Shown: positions 18,010 to 27,811, numbered from the stretch's first letter. The stretch: 64,000 nt of DNA from Pseudomaricurvus sp033283335 (GCA_033283335.1 JAWMQP010000001.1:868001-932000); one strand, 5' to 3'. A program made the numbers and translations. Notes: generated by a model not told the origin, from the letters alone.

Positions 18010-18609
18010 GTGATTACAACCCTGACTTCCATGCTGGTGTTCGCAATGGTTGGCGCATGCACCCCAGGCCCCGTGAACCTCATCGCCACAGGCAGCGGAG
18101 CCCTCTACGGTTATCGACAAACTCTGCCCCATATCCTCGGGGCCACGGTCGCCTACACCATGATTGTGCTTTTGAGCGGCCTGGCACTGGAATCGCTGGC
18201 CCAGCTGTTACCGCGCATCACCTGGATGATCAAACTGGCTGGCAGCGTCTTTCTGTTGATGATGGCGTACAAAATTGCCCGTGCCGAACCCGCCACTTCC
18301 TCTAATAACCAGCACAGTCAGCCACCCAGCCTGACACAGGGCGCCCTGTCCCAATACCTCAACCCTAAAGCGTGGCTGGTGGCCCTGTCGGGGGCCAGCG
18401 TATTTGTTGTCAATCAGGGACCACTGCAACTGTACCTGGTCGCATTTTGCCTGATTTCATTTGCCGCCTGTTTTACCGGTATTTCACTTTGGGCGGCCAC
18501 CGGGGAATGGATTGGTCGCTATCTGCACAACGTCGAACACCAGCGGTGCTTTAACCGACTGATGGCAAGCCTGCTTTGTGCTACAGTGCTGTCGATGTTA
18601 CTCAGTTGA
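18010..18609 (+). CDS. LysE/RhtB-family exporter
   Basis: A 199-residue, six-helix inner-membrane protein with the family motif TPGPVNLIATGSGALYGYRQTLPHILG near the N-terminus and QYLNPKAWL in the middle. The family exports amino acids or derivatives. GTG at 18010 is chosen because it puts the TPGP motif at the usual distance; a TTG at 17944 would add 22 unlikely residues. An AraC regulator follows by 46 bp on the same strand, so substrate-dependent control is likely. Confidence 0.83.
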   Translation: MITTLTSMLVFAMVGACTPGPVNLIATGSGALYGYRQTLPHILGATVAYTMIVLLSGLALESLAQLLPRITWMIKLAGSVFLLMMAYKIARAEPATSSNNQHSQPPSLTQGALSQYLNPKAWLVALSGASVFVVNQGPLQLYLVAFCLISFAACFTGISLWAATGEWIGRYLHNVEHQRCFNRLMASLLCATVLSMLLS

Positions 18610-18655
18610 TGACCACAGCTGGATGAACCGGATGCAATAGTGGGATCGCCCTGAC

Positions 18656-19522
18656 GTGAAAAACGATAACACCGTTAGTATTCAACCCTGCGCCACCCTG
18701 CCATTTGTTGAAATGCGGCAGGCGTCGGCTTCCAGCGCCTGCTACCACCCCCACTCCCACGATGAGTTTTCGTTTGGTGTCATAGATCAGGGCACCGCCA
18801 GCTACCAGAACCTGAATCAACAGCTGCGAACCGGCCCTTGCGACACCGTCACCATCAATCCTGGCGACTTGCACGCCTGCAACCCCGATTCCCAGCACTG
18901 GTCATATCGTATGCTGTTTCTCGATACTGACTGGGTCGGCCAGCTGCAGCTGGAGTTTCAGGACTCAACCGGTAGCAAACTGACCGGCAACCCGGGCTCG
19001 GATTACCACCCATTTGCCACGCCACTGGTACGTCAGCAGCAACACTATCAGCGGTTTGACCAGCTTTTCGTCATGTTGAGACAGAGTCGAGTGCCCCTGG
19101 AAACCGAGAGCGCCATGATCGACTATCTGCAATATGCCTTTCTGACCCAGGAGCAGGTTTCCAGCCAAGACCGGTGCGTATCGGCCAGTTCAACGGCCGT
19201 GCCCCGCTCAATATTGCGCACGAAAGACCGCTTGCTGGATCAACTTGACCACAACCACAGCCTGGCTGAACTGGCCTGCGAAGCGGGCATGAGCCGCTAT
19301 CACCTGATACGTCGGTTTAAGCAGTATTTTGGTCTTTCGCCCCACGCCCTCTTATTGGATGAACGCATAAAAACGGCCAAACACCTGCTTAGACGAGGAC
19401 AGGCACTGGCCAACATTGCCAGTCAGCTCGGCTTTACCGACCAAAGTCACTTTCAGCGCAGCTTTAAAAAGCGGGTGGCCTTGACCCCCAAACAGTATCA
19501 GTCTTTTTTTACTTCGCACTAG
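18656..19522 (+). CDS. AraC-family transcriptional regulator
   Basis: A 288-residue regulator. N-terminal cupin ligand-binding domain (HPHSHDEFSFGVIDQGTASY, then TINPGDLHACNP) and C-terminal two-helix-turn-helix AraC domain (about 190-285: LAELACEAGMSRYHLIRRFKQ and IASQLGFTDQSHFQRSFKK). Starts at GTG 18656. It lies just after the LysE-type exporter, a pairing in which the regulator usually controls the exporter; the ligand is unknown. Confidence 0.85.
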   Translation: MKNDNTVSIQPCATLPFVEMRQASASSACYHPHSHDEFSFGVIDQGTASYQNLNQQLRTGPCDTVTINPGDLHACNPDSQHWSYRMLFLDTDWVGQLQLEFQDSTGSKLTGNPGSDYHPFATPLVRQQQHYQRFDQLFVMLRQSRVPLETESAMIDYLQYAFLTQEQVSSQDRCVSASSTAVPRSILRTKDRLLDQLDHNHSLAELACEAGMSRYHLIRRFKQYFGLSPHALLLDERIKTAKHLLRRGQALANIASQLGFTDQSHFQRSFKKRVALTPKQYQSFFTSH

Positions 19523-19661
19523 CTATTGGTCATTAACGGCCATCCTTCCCGGCCTCATCAAGGGCCGCTTCAGCCGCGCTGAGTTAAAGCAAAACCCAAC
19601 GGGTATGCATGAGGTCAATATGTGGTACTCTTGTACCGTGTTGATAGGATGATCACCGCCA

Positions 19662-20717
19662 ATGGAGCCTAAACGGACCCACTCATTACAACAGCTGGCA
19701 CGCCCGTATCGTAAGTCTGTTCTTTCAGCCCTACTGCTGATTACTTTGGCGGGTGGTATTTTTTTTACCATCCAGAATGCACTCCGCGGTATCTACCCGG
19801 TGGCCATCATTGAATTCGTCATGGCGATGTATTCCCTGGTTATCCTGTTTGCCATACAAAACACGAATCGCCTGGAAAACTGGATACTGGCCTACCTACT
19901 CCCTTTTTTAGGCACCATGATGTTTGCCCTGGCCTCGCCACGCACCAGTCCCAGTGTCTTTGTCTGGGTGCTGATCATTCCCCTGATCTCTTTTCTGCTG
20001 CTGGGCAAACGACTTGGCGCATTTATGTCTATAGGTTTCATGCTGGGGGCCGCAACCATTTTCCTGATGAAATTCCACAACCAGCCTGACTTGATGAACA
20101 CCATCACCATTGCCAACATCAGCATCATGTCCTCCATCATCCTGGTGTTTTCATTTGTGTATGAAGTTACCCGTGAACAGTCCGAAACCAAACTCTTGCA
20201 AATGGCACATTCCGATCCGCTGACTCGTCTGGCCAATCGGGCTCGATTGAGTGAAGCCTTTCAGCACGAATGTCACCGCAGCCAACGTATTCAATCCCCC
20301 TTGGCCCTGGTGGTGTTTGACCTGGACCACTTTAAAGCGGTAAATGACACTTATGGCCATGAAGTAGGCGATCAGGCATTGATTCATGTCGCCAACATAC
20401 TGCGCAAGCATTTGCGTAAAACGGACCTCGCGGCCCGCCTCGGAGGGGAAGAGTTTTGCCTGCTGTTACCGGATACCAGTTTAGAACAAGCCGCATGTGT
20501 GGCGGAAAAGATCCGACAGGCCATTGAACAAAGTCCCCTGTGTATCGAAAACACTAAAATTCAACTGACCCTCAGCGGCGGAATTGCACAGAACGCAAGA
20601 GGCAAAGAAGAACTGAGTGACCTGGTTCGCCAGGCTGACAAACAGCTTTACCGCGCCAAGGAGCATGGGCGAAACCAAATTCAGTTTTCGATCCCCCCCG
20701 GCTTGCTCACGACCTGA
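19662..20717 (+). CDS. Membrane-bound diguanylate cyclase (GGDEF)
   Basis: A 351-residue protein: about six transmembrane segments (residues 20-170) and a C-terminal GGDEF domain (about 180-345). The active-site motif is GGEEF, normal for an active cyclase, and RKTD five residues before it is the RxxD inhibitory site, so c-di-GMP feedback is expected. The membrane part has no recognised sensor motif. It stands alone. Confidence 0.88.
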   Translation: MEPKRTHSLQQLARPYRKSVLSALLLITLAGGIFFTIQNALRGIYPVAIIEFVMAMYSLVILFAIQNTNRLENWILAYLLPFLGTMMFALASPRTSPSVFVWVLIIPLISFLLLGKRLGAFMSIGFMLGAATIFLMKFHNQPDLMNTITIANISIMSSIILVFSFVYEVTREQSETKLLQMAHSDPLTRLANRARLSEAFQHECHRSQRIQSPLALVVFDLDHFKAVNDTYGHEVGDQALIHVANILRKHLRKTDLAARLGGEEFCLLLPDTSLEQAACVAEKIRQAIEQSPLCIENTKIQLTLSGGIAQNARGKEELSDLVRQADKQLYRAKEHGRNQIQFSIPPGLLTT

Positions 20718-20807
20718 AGGTTACAGTCCAATCCTTTCTATTTTGAGAAGTTAGTTATTAATAACTTCTTTCATCTTAAGCCATTAGCTTTTACACCGAG
20801 TTCAAAT

Positions 20808-21407
20808 ATGTTCACGATCAAAACGCCTGCGCAATACCAACAAACCCTATGGAAAAATGGTAAAGGCACCACCACCGAACTTGCGATCAATGACGGCGGC
20901 GATTTAACCCACTTCGACTGGCGTATAAGCATTGCCTCAGTAGTGGAAAATGGCGTATTTTCTGATTTTTCCGGATTAAGAAGGGACTTGTTTTTACTGA
21001 GCGGCCAGGGTGTCACCTTAATTCATGATGAGGGCAAAAGCGGTGAAACCATGCACCAGCTTAAGCGGCCTCTGGATTATGCAACATTTGATGGCGGCAG
21101 CCGCACTGAAGGAAAACTGCACGATGGCGCAATCACCGATTTAAACCTGATGACCAGACAAGGCATGTATCAAGTGAACATCGTGACCTTTGACCAGCAG
21201 ACGAGCTGGCCATTACCGGAAGATGGGTTGTGTTTTATTTATCCGCTTGCCGATAAGATCTCTCTTGATGTCAAAGGCCAGCAGACCACGGTTATCGACA
21301 AACATCATTTGCTGATTGCTGAACAGGGTTTTAAATCGGCAACATTGAACGCAGATCACGCCATTTTCATCCAGCTGCTGTCGATTGAACCCGGCTTATC
21401 GAACTGA
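20808..21407 (+). CDS. HutD/Ves-family cupin protein
   Basis: A 199-residue bicupin-like protein with the family hallmarks WKNGKGTTTELAI near the N-terminus and FDWRISIASVVENGVFSDFSG. HutD is associated with histidine utilisation in pseudomonads and Ves with cold stress in E. coli; the molecular function is not established. No hut genes are visible nearby, so it is annotated by family only. Confidence 0.8.
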   Translation: MFTIKTPAQYQQTLWKNGKGTTTELAINDGGDLTHFDWRISIASVVENGVFSDFSGLRRDLFLLSGQGVTLIHDEGKSGETMHQLKRPLDYATFDGGSRTEGKLHDGAITDLNLMTRQGMYQVNIVTFDQQTSWPLPEDGLCFIYPLADKISLDVKGQQTTVIDKHHLLIAEQGFKSATLNADHAIFIQLLSIEPGLSN

Positions 21408-21440
21408 GATACGATGCCATCTGGTTGCACCCGAAATAGA

Positions 21441-22442
21441 TTATCGACTTGATGAAGGTAGAAGCCTAAGGAAATTATCTCGTGCGACTTTACGCGCAGT
21501 CGTCTCGGGCAAGACCTGTAAAAACGGCTCAAAGGCTTTCATCTGCTCGCCGATGTCATCAAAACGCCCCAGCGCATCGGAGCCCAAAATAAAGCGGTCC
21601 GGATAATCTGTGACCAGCTTGACCCAGTCTGCAGTGGGACGCCCCTGCTTATCCAGCAGGTACGGGTGCAACACCGTCCAGGATAAATCGACGGTCAGGT
21701 TGGGGTGAGCCTGGAGCAGCTCCCTGACCGCGGGCAGGACAAAGTCCATAACCCCCTGATTGCGATGCAGGGATTTACTGGTGCCCGCATGTGCCCAGAT
21801 AATTCGTACTTGCGGGTGTTTCTCCAGCGCGTCTTTAAGCTCTTCCAGATACAAGGGATTGCGCTCGCGCTTCGAGGTGATGTTGGTGTGTATCAGTACA
21901 GGAAGATCATGCTTGGCGGCAAAGCGATAAATCCGGTGCATGGCTTCACTGTTGGCCCTGGGCGGTTCATTGGGCGTCATAGCGGTCAAGTCGTCATGCC
22001 GCAACAACACTTCCCCAATACCCTGCCATAAACCCGGGTACAGACTGAGCATCTTTTCCAGGTGGATGACGGCATTTTTATCGGTAGGGTTTATGCCGCT
22101 GAGAAAAGGGTGTAAACGCTGCCGCTGCCTATCCGGCAGCTGCCGCAAAGCCTCCGCCAAATAGCTGTCGGTGGCGCTGTACCAGTACATGGCCGCATCA
22201 TCACCGGCGTAATAGCGCGGCCGCTTGGGCTCATCCTCATGCCACTTTTTCATCAAGGGGGCACCACTGACCATGGCGTGATCAATGCGGCCTGTATCCA
22301 TGGCCTGCACTAACTTATCCAGTGATTCGCCCTGTTGAAAAAAGTCCAGCACATGCAGGTGGCCGTCACTGTAATGATACCCCTCGTCCGCCAAGGCAAA
22401 GGCCACTAACAACAAGGGTAAAACCGTCCCATACCTGATCAT
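21441..22442 (-). CDS. Secreted/periplasmic amidohydrolase-2 family protein
   Basis: A 333-residue protein with a short signal peptide (residues 1-18), the metal-binding HxH in SDGHLHVLDF, a later His in VLIHTN, the strand IIWAHAG and a final Asp in ILGSDALGRF, all consistent with the PF04909 metal-dependent hydrolase/decarboxylase fold. The substrate is unknown. The Shine-Dalgarno AGGAATTCACG before the ATG is duplicated 17 bp upstream. Confidence 0.75.
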   Translation of the reverse strand: MIRYGTVLPLLLVAFALADEGYHYSDGHLHVLDFFQQGESLDKLVQAMDTGRIDHAMVSGAPLMKKWHEDEPKRPRYYAGDDAAMYWYSATDSYLAEALRQLPDRQRQRLHPFLSGINPTDKNAVIHLEKMLSLYPGLWQGIGEVLLRHDDLTAMTPNEPPRANSEAMHRIYRFAAKHDLPVLIHTNITSKRERNPLYLEELKDALEKHPQVRIIWAHAGTSKSLHRNQGVMDFVLPAVRELLQAHPNLTVDLSWTVLHPYLLDKQGRPTADWVKLVTDYPDRFILGSDALGRFDDIGEQMKAFEPFLQVLPETTARKVARDNFLRLLPSSSR

Positions 22443-22541
22443 CGTGAATTCCTTTCGCTCGTGAATTCCTATGGCTCATGCCATATTAACCTGCCACTTC
22501 CAAGTATATTCACTGCCTGCCAAGGGGTGCAGACACAAGTC

Positions 22542-23852
22542 TCAGTGTAACTTGAAGCGGGGCCTAATAAAGTGGTTAATCTTGTCTGTTAAAGCCACCA
22601 CTGCAGTCCTCGGCCAACCATGGATCGCCACTTGATGCATGCGATACAGCGACACATAGGCCAACCGCGCCACCTTACCTTCCAGGCTCAATCCGCCGCG
22701 GGCTAACCCACCCATCAGGCGACCAAAAGCGGTGTACTGACTCAAGGACACCAGAGACCCCATGTCCCGGTACACAAAGTCGGTCAAACGCTTACCCTGT
22801 AACAGCAGTTCCAGGTTGCGGGCGACGGTGGCCGCCATCTGGTGAGCCGATTGCGCACGGGGTGGCACCCAACGCGGCTGTCCGTCCGGTCCCTCCATGG
22901 GGCATCCGGCACAGTCCCCCAGAACAAAGATACGCTCGTCTCCCCTGGCCTGCAGTGTGGGCTCCACCACCACCTGATTAGCGCGGTTGAATTCCAGCCC
23001 CTCTATGCCTTTCAAAAAATCCGGCGCCTTGACACCTGCCGCCCAAACCATCAAATCGGCTGGAATTTCCACCCCCTGCTTGGTGAGCAGGCCTGCGGAA
23101 CTGGCTGACACCACGGCCGTATTAACCAGGACATTCACCCCCAGCTTTTCCAACTCCTCATGTGCACCGGAGGATATGCGTTCGTTTAACACCGGCAGCA
23201 ATCGAGGACCCGCCTCCACCAAAGTCACGTCGAGATGCTCGGGAGTGATAGCCCGCAAACCGTAGGTGGAAAACCACTCGCGCGCCTTGTAAAGTTCCGC
23301 CGACAACTCCACCCCGGTCGCCCCACCACCAATGATCGCCACCCGCAACTTACGCTCTGCATCACCCGCCTGCAGTTTCTGGTCAAGGCGAATAAAACCG
23401 TCCACCAAGCGTCGGTGAAAACGCTGGGCCTGATCGGGCCGGTCCAGAAAGATGCAGTGATCCGCCACACCAGTTACCCCAAAATCGTTGGAAACGCTGC
23501 CAATCGCCAATACCAGATAGTCATAGGACACTTCTCGGCGAGGTAAAATTTCTTCCCGCTCATCGTCAACCAGGGCGTCCAAGAAAATCACCTTGCGCTG
23601 GCGATCCACACCGCAAAGGGTACCGAGCTTGAATTCATAGTGGTTTTTATGAGCGTGGGCCCGATAACTGACCGCGTCCAGATCGGCATCCAGCGAACCA
23701 GAAGCCACCTCATGCAACAAAGGCTTCCAGATATGGGTGTGATTTCGATCAATCAATACAATATCGGCCCTGCCTTTACTGCCCAGGCTTTTCCCCAACG
23801 TTGTCGCCAGCTCCAACCCCCCGGCACCGCCCCCTACAATGACAATTTTCAT
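22542..23852 (-). CDS. ndh: Type II NADH dehydrogenase (NDH-2)
   Basis: A 436-residue FAD-dependent oxidoreductase with two dinucleotide folds: IVIVGGGAGGLELATTLG (FAD, N-terminus) and VAIIGGGATGVELSAEL (NADH, about residue 170), then LMVWAAGVKAP and VLGDCAGCP. The C-terminal segment (about 390-436) is the amphipathic membrane anchor of NDH-2. It transfers electrons from NADH to quinone without proton pumping. Monocistronic; a 15-bp palindrome lies upstream at 23911. Confidence 0.9.
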   Translation of the reverse strand: MKIVIVGGGAGGLELATTLGKSLGSKGRADIVLIDRNHTHIWKPLLHEVASGSLDADLDAVSYRAHAHKNHYEFKLGTLCGVDRQRKVIFLDALVDDEREEILPRREVSYDYLVLAIGSVSNDFGVTGVADHCIFLDRPDQAQRFHRRLVDGFIRLDQKLQAGDAERKLRVAIIGGGATGVELSAELYKAREWFSTYGLRAITPEHLDVTLVEAGPRLLPVLNERISSGAHEELEKLGVNVLVNTAVVSASSAGLLTKQGVEIPADLMVWAAGVKAPDFLKGIEGLEFNRANQVVVEPTLQARGDERIFVLGDCAGCPMEGPDGQPRWVPPRAQSAHQMAATVARNLELLLQGKRLTDFVYRDMGSLVSLSQYTAFGRLMGGLARGGLSLEGKVARLAYVSLYRMHQVAIHGWPRTAVVALTDKINHFIRPRFKLH

Positions 23853-23910
23853 GGATAATGTCCCAACTCAAGAAATATACCGATGCTCTGACCATAACAG
23901 ATCACGGGTA

Positions 23911-23925
23911 TAGCGCCTGGCGCTA
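23911..23925. promoter_or_regulatory. Palindrome upstream of ndh
   Basis: TAGCGCCTGGCGCTA, a perfect 7-bp-arm palindrome, 59 bp before the ndh start. It may be an operator; nothing else in the sequence identifies a regulator. Confidence 0.3.
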
Positions 23926-24022
23926 CACCGCCATTTTACCACCCTATGGCCTATGGCCCAGGCAACCTCAGGAGAGATGCCCCACGCCTCACAACCAGCC
24001 CCCCCCCCAGAAATCACCGGGC

Positions 24023-24049
24023 AAAAAAAAGGCGCTTCAGTGAAGCGCC
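24023..24049 (-). terminator. pgi intrinsic terminator
   Basis: On the minus strand, GGCGCTTCACTGAAGCGCC followed by eight T residues, 63 bp after the pgi stop. Confidence 0.9.
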
Positions 24050-24111
24050 ATAAGCCACAATTTTACAGACTGTAAAAGTGCAGAGACAAGATGGTTGGAC
24101 CTATAATCCGC

Positions 24112-25770
24112 CTATTCCTCCAACTGCAGAAACGTTTTCAGGATGGCCTCGGTCGAGGGATCAAACGTCGTATGATGGGTACCCGTCGCCCGTCGAGTTT
24201 CAATTTCGTGATAAATTTTCGCGCCAATCTGCTTACCCAACTCCACCCCCCACTGATCAAAAGCATTCACCTGCCAGATCACGCTGGATACAAACACCTT
24301 GTGCTCGTACAAAGCTATCAGCGCCCCCAGCACCTGTGGCGTGGTTTTCGCAAAGCTGATCGTAATACTGGGTCGATTGCCTGGCAGTACCTTATGGGGC
24401 GCAAGAGCTTGCACATCGGCTTCAGAATAACCGTCGGCTCTCAATTCTTCCTGAGCTTGAGCCAGGGATTTGCCATACAGCAACGCCCGCGCCTGGGCCA
24501 GGCAATTGGTCACCAGTTGGGCGTGTTGATCGGCCAGGGGGTTGTGACTTTGCAACGGCAGAATAAAGTCCACGGGAACCATTTGTGTCCCCTGGTGCAG
24601 CAATTGGTGAAAGGAATGCTGACCATTGGTGCCAGCCGCCCCCCACACCACTGGGCAGGAAGCACGGATTAATGCCTGGCCTTGACGATCCACCCCTTTG
24701 CCGTTGCTCTCCATGGTCAGCTGCTGCAAAAACGCCGGCAATTGCGTCAGGTTCTGGTCATAAGGCAACACCGCATGGGACTGAGCGCCCAACAGATTCA
24801 CAGACCAGATCTCCAGTAACGAGAGAATCACCGGCAGGTTATTGGCCAGGGGCGCACAGGCAAAATGCTGGTCCATTGCTGCCGCACCATCACACAGCTG
24901 TTCAAAGGACCCCCAACCCACCGCAAACGCAATCGGCAAGCCGATAGCTGACCAGAGAGAGTAACGCCCCCCAACCCAATCCCACATAGGGTAAATGGCG
25001 CTCTGCTCTATGCCGAACGCTTCTGCCCGCTCTACATTGGATGACACCGCCACAAAATGATTCGTCAAATTGCTATCAGCGCCAGCGGCTTGCTGCAGCC
25101 AGTGGCGAGCGGCCTCGGCATTCGCCAAAGTTTCCAGGGTTGTAAAGGTTTTTGAGGCCACCACAAATAATGTGGTTGCAGGATTCAAGTCTTTTAACGT
25201 GTTGACCAGATGTGATGGATCCACGTTGGAGACAAAGTGCACCCGCAGGCGCGTGTGATAAGGCGTCAACCCTTCACTCACCATGGCTGGCCCCAAATCA
25301 GACCCTCCAATGCCTATATTCACCACATCCGTAAACGCCTGCCCGGAATATCCGGTACGCTCGCCTTGCAGCACATCTTCAACCAGGGCTTTCATTCGCT
25401 GTCGTACCAGGGCCACCGAGTGGTTTTCGTCCAACGACGGGTCAGCCCCACCGCGCAGCGCGGCATGGAGTACCTTGCGTCCCTCGGTATGATTGATCGC
25501 CTGCCCACTCAACATTTGCTGTATGGCGTCGGGCACTTCAGCTGCCTGGGCCAGGTCCAACAAACAGTTCCAAATGTCTCCGTCTATGGCATGGCGGGAA
25601 AAATCCAAGCTCAGCCCCGCAGCCTGCCGTGAATATCGAGCCACCCGGTTGCCATCCCGGGCAAAGGCCTTGCGAATGTCTACCGTGCCTGTTTCTTTGG
25701 CAAGTTGTTCCAGAGTGTGCCAAGCCTGAGTCATCTGTTCGTTGGAGAATGCTGTCATCGGGTCAAACAT
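24112..25770 (-). CDS. pgi: Glucose-6-phosphate isomerase
   Basis: A 552-residue enzyme interconverting glucose-6-phosphate and fructose-6-phosphate. The family signatures are VNIGIGGSDLGPAMV, FVVASKTFTTLET, WDWVGGRYSLWSAIGLP and the catalytic-Lys segment near the C-terminus NAFDQWGVELGKQIG. The ATG at 25770 has no strong Shine-Dalgarno. Its upstream region contains the same pair of AT-rich palindromes as zwf-hexR, linking it to that regulon. Confidence 0.96.
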   Translation of the reverse strand: MFDPMTAFSNEQMTQAWHTLEQLAKETGTVDIRKAFARDGNRVARYSRQAAGLSLDFSRHAIDGDIWNCLLDLAQAAEVPDAIQQMLSGQAINHTEGRKVLHAALRGGADPSLDENHSVALVRQRMKALVEDVLQGERTGYSGQAFTDVVNIGIGGSDLGPAMVSEGLTPYHTRLRVHFVSNVDPSHLVNTLKDLNPATTLFVVASKTFTTLETLANAEAARHWLQQAAGADSNLTNHFVAVSSNVERAEAFGIEQSAIYPMWDWVGGRYSLWSAIGLPIAFAVGWGSFEQLCDGAAAMDQHFACAPLANNLPVILSLLEIWSVNLLGAQSHAVLPYDQNLTQLPAFLQQLTMESNGKGVDRQGQALIRASCPVVWGAAGTNGQHSFHQLLHQGTQMVPVDFILPLQSHNPLADQHAQLVTNCLAQARALLYGKSLAQAQEELRADGYSEADVQALAPHKVLPGNRPSITISFAKTTPQVLGALIALYEHKVFVSSVIWQVNAFDQWGVELGKQIGAKIYHEIETRRATGTHHTTFDPSTEAILKTFLQLEE

Positions 25771-25794
25771 GAGTGTTACTGCTTTTATCCATTA

Positions 25795-25815
25795 TTTAAT
25801 TAAATTAAATATTAA
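25795..25815. promoter_or_regulatory. Putative HexR operator, pgi-proximal
   Basis: TTTAATTAAATTAAATATTAA differs in one base from the site at 16953-16973 upstream of hexR/zwf. It ends 25 bp upstream of the pgi start, a position suited to repression. Confidence 0.55.
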
Positions 25816-25846
25816 CTTACTAAAATCGTCATTTACAACCATATAT

Positions 25847-25863
25847 TTTAATTTAGTTAAATT
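25847..25863. promoter_or_regulatory. Putative HexR operator, pgi-distal
   Basis: TTTAATTTAGTTAAATT, identical over 17 bases to the site at 16900-16916. It starts 52 bp from the proximal pgi site, matching the 53-bp offset of the pair in front of zwf. Confidence 0.6.
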
Positions 25864-25945
25864 CCGGGAAGCAAAAACGGCCCAATATACCTCTAAGACG
25901 AGTAAGGTGGGCTAATCAGCCCCTAGGTGAAAAGGTGTCTAACGC

Positions 25946-27586
25946 CTAAACGAGCGCATTGCGAATATCCGACAGGAGCTGCTGAACCTGCGCGGATTTG
26001 GCCAGAACCCTTTGCTCTCGCAAAACCTGGTCAAGAATTGCTTTTGTCGTCAGGGGATTGGCCAACACAACCCGAAACATAGTCAATACTTGTCCCCGGT
26101 ACCTGGCGACATCCACACGGGTGCGGGAGACAAAGCTTTTGCCTTCAGCCCGCTGCGTTTTTTGAATTAGGCAGGTAATCTCATCCAGTAACTCATTGAT
26201 TTGGGCCTTCACCTGAACCGGCTGATCAGGCAGTCGCTGTTGCAGCCACGCAGGCGCAAAGCGATATCCCAGGATGTTCAAGGTTGGCGAGACCAGCAAT
26301 TCAAAATCGGGATGCTCTTCGATCTGTTGTGCCAGATAACCGGCTTTTTCCAGCCCCTGGTCGATCAACAACTCATAGCCCTGGCGGCCGATGATGTTCA
26401 GCCCCGCATGCACCAGCAGAGCCATACCCGGACGCGAGCCCTCGAGGGTGTGGCTGCCCAAGTCCCTTGAGCCGCGGCGAATGATATATTCCGCGTGATG
26501 TTCGATGCTGGAGAGCGCTTCCGGATGACGGAATAACACCATGCCTGCCCCCATGGGCACATAAAACTGCTTATGAGCATCGATGGTGACTGAATCCGCC
26601 CGTTCAATGCCCGACAAGACACCACGATGGGTATTGGAAAACAGCGTCGCGCCGCCCCAGGCAGCATCCACATGAAAGTGACAGCCCAGTTCATTGGCCA
26701 GATCCGCCAAGGCATTCAGGTCATCCACGCTGCCAGTTTCTGTGGCCCCAGCCAAGCCAACGATACTTAGAATTCCAATACCATCCGCTTGCAGGCGTCT
26801 CGCCTGCTCACGCATCTGCCCTACTTCAACTCGATAATTGGCGTCGGTCTCAATAGCCACAATATGATCGCGACCAATGCCCAACAAATCAGCGGCTTTC
26901 GCCAGGGAATAGTGCCCACGACGGGATACCAACACCGCCAGGCCTTGCAGTCCAGCCTGCTGCAAAGCGCCATAAATTCCCTGACGTGCAACCCGTTCAG
27001 CCCCCAAACATCGATTACGGGCAACCCACAACGCCGTGATATTGGCCACCGTGCCGCCAGAGCAAAATGCCCCCAGGGCATGTTCTGCGTTGTGCAACCA
27101 CTGCTGGTAGAAGCTGTCACTGTCGCCGAACACCAACCGATGCAGCATGCCCAGCACTTGCCTTTCCAGGGGCGTAAAGGCTTTGGAGGTCTCGACCTTG
27201 ACCAAATTTTGGTTGAGGGCCGTGACGATCTTTGCCAGGGTCAACATGAAATACGGCAGCGCCGAGGTCATGTGCCCGACAAATCCCGGCGATGCGGTAT
27301 GCACAGACTGGGCGACCAAGTGCTTGAGAATAAAGTCCGTATAGGCAGACACATAATAGGGCTGCTCGGGAATGTCCGAGGTGGCAAAGTCGCGCTCGAT
27401 CTCATGCATGGGCTTTTCCAAAGCCACAATGTGCTCATGTAAAAAGCCGTCAAGATTATGGCTGATGGCCGCATCAATCTGCGCCAGAGTCGACTCACTG
27501 GATTCAGGGATGGTGAAAATGCGATTGAGCGACTCGAGGTTGGCCTCTGCACGTTCACTGCCTCGCGGCATCTCATTTCTTGTCAT
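25946..27586 (-). CDS. panP: Pyridoxal-dependent aspartate 1-decarboxylase
   Basis: A 546-residue group II PLP decarboxylase. The cofactor Lys is in TIDAHKQFYVPMGAG, with HVDAAWGGATLFS before it and GSTVAN-type loop SGGTVANITALW. The N-terminus (about 110 residues before the PLP fold) matches the PanP family, which makes beta-alanine for pantothenate in bacteria lacking PanD. Glutamate decarboxylases are relatives, but length and sequence favour PanP. Confidence 0.85.
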   Translation of the reverse strand: MTRNEMPRGSERAEANLESLNRIFTIPESSESTLAQIDAAISHNLDGFLHEHIVALEKPMHEIERDFATSDIPEQPYYVSAYTDFILKHLVAQSVHTASPGFVGHMTSALPYFMLTLAKIVTALNQNLVKVETSKAFTPLERQVLGMLHRLVFGDSDSFYQQWLHNAEHALGAFCSGGTVANITALWVARNRCLGAERVARQGIYGALQQAGLQGLAVLVSRRGHYSLAKAADLLGIGRDHIVAIETDANYRVEVGQMREQARRLQADGIGILSIVGLAGATETGSVDDLNALADLANELGCHFHVDAAWGGATLFSNTHRGVLSGIERADSVTIDAHKQFYVPMGAGMVLFRHPEALSSIEHHAEYIIRRGSRDLGSHTLEGSRPGMALLVHAGLNIIGRQGYELLIDQGLEKAGYLAQQIEEHPDFELLVSPTLNILGYRFAPAWLQQRLPDQPVQVKAQINELLDEITCLIQKTQRAEGKSFVSRTRVDVARYRGQVLTMFRVVLANPLTTKAILDQVLREQRVLAKSAQVQQLLSDIRNALV

Positions 27587-27780
27587 AGGATTTTCACCTC
27601 AGCCTTGAAATCCAGGGCAGCATCATAAAGAGCCCCCCAGATCCTAGCAAGCCCCCGACTATCCCGGTGAATTTAACCTTCAAACCCATCTTGCATGACT
27701 TTGATTTGTCGACGACTGGCCAGTTAGCCCTCCTCTGGCACGCACCAAAATCTTTCTCAGCACCTTTGGCTGCACCATTA

Positions 27781-27811
27781 TTGACAAGCTAAACGCACCA
27801 ATAGCTATCAT
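27781..27811 (+). promoter_or_regulatory. Possible promoter for the TonB receptor
   Basis: In the 432-bp gap between panP and the receptor. TTGACA at 27781-27786 is a perfect -35; TATCAT at 27806-27811 lies 19 bases on, rather long spacing. The rest of the gap shows nothing else definite. Confidence 0.35.
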
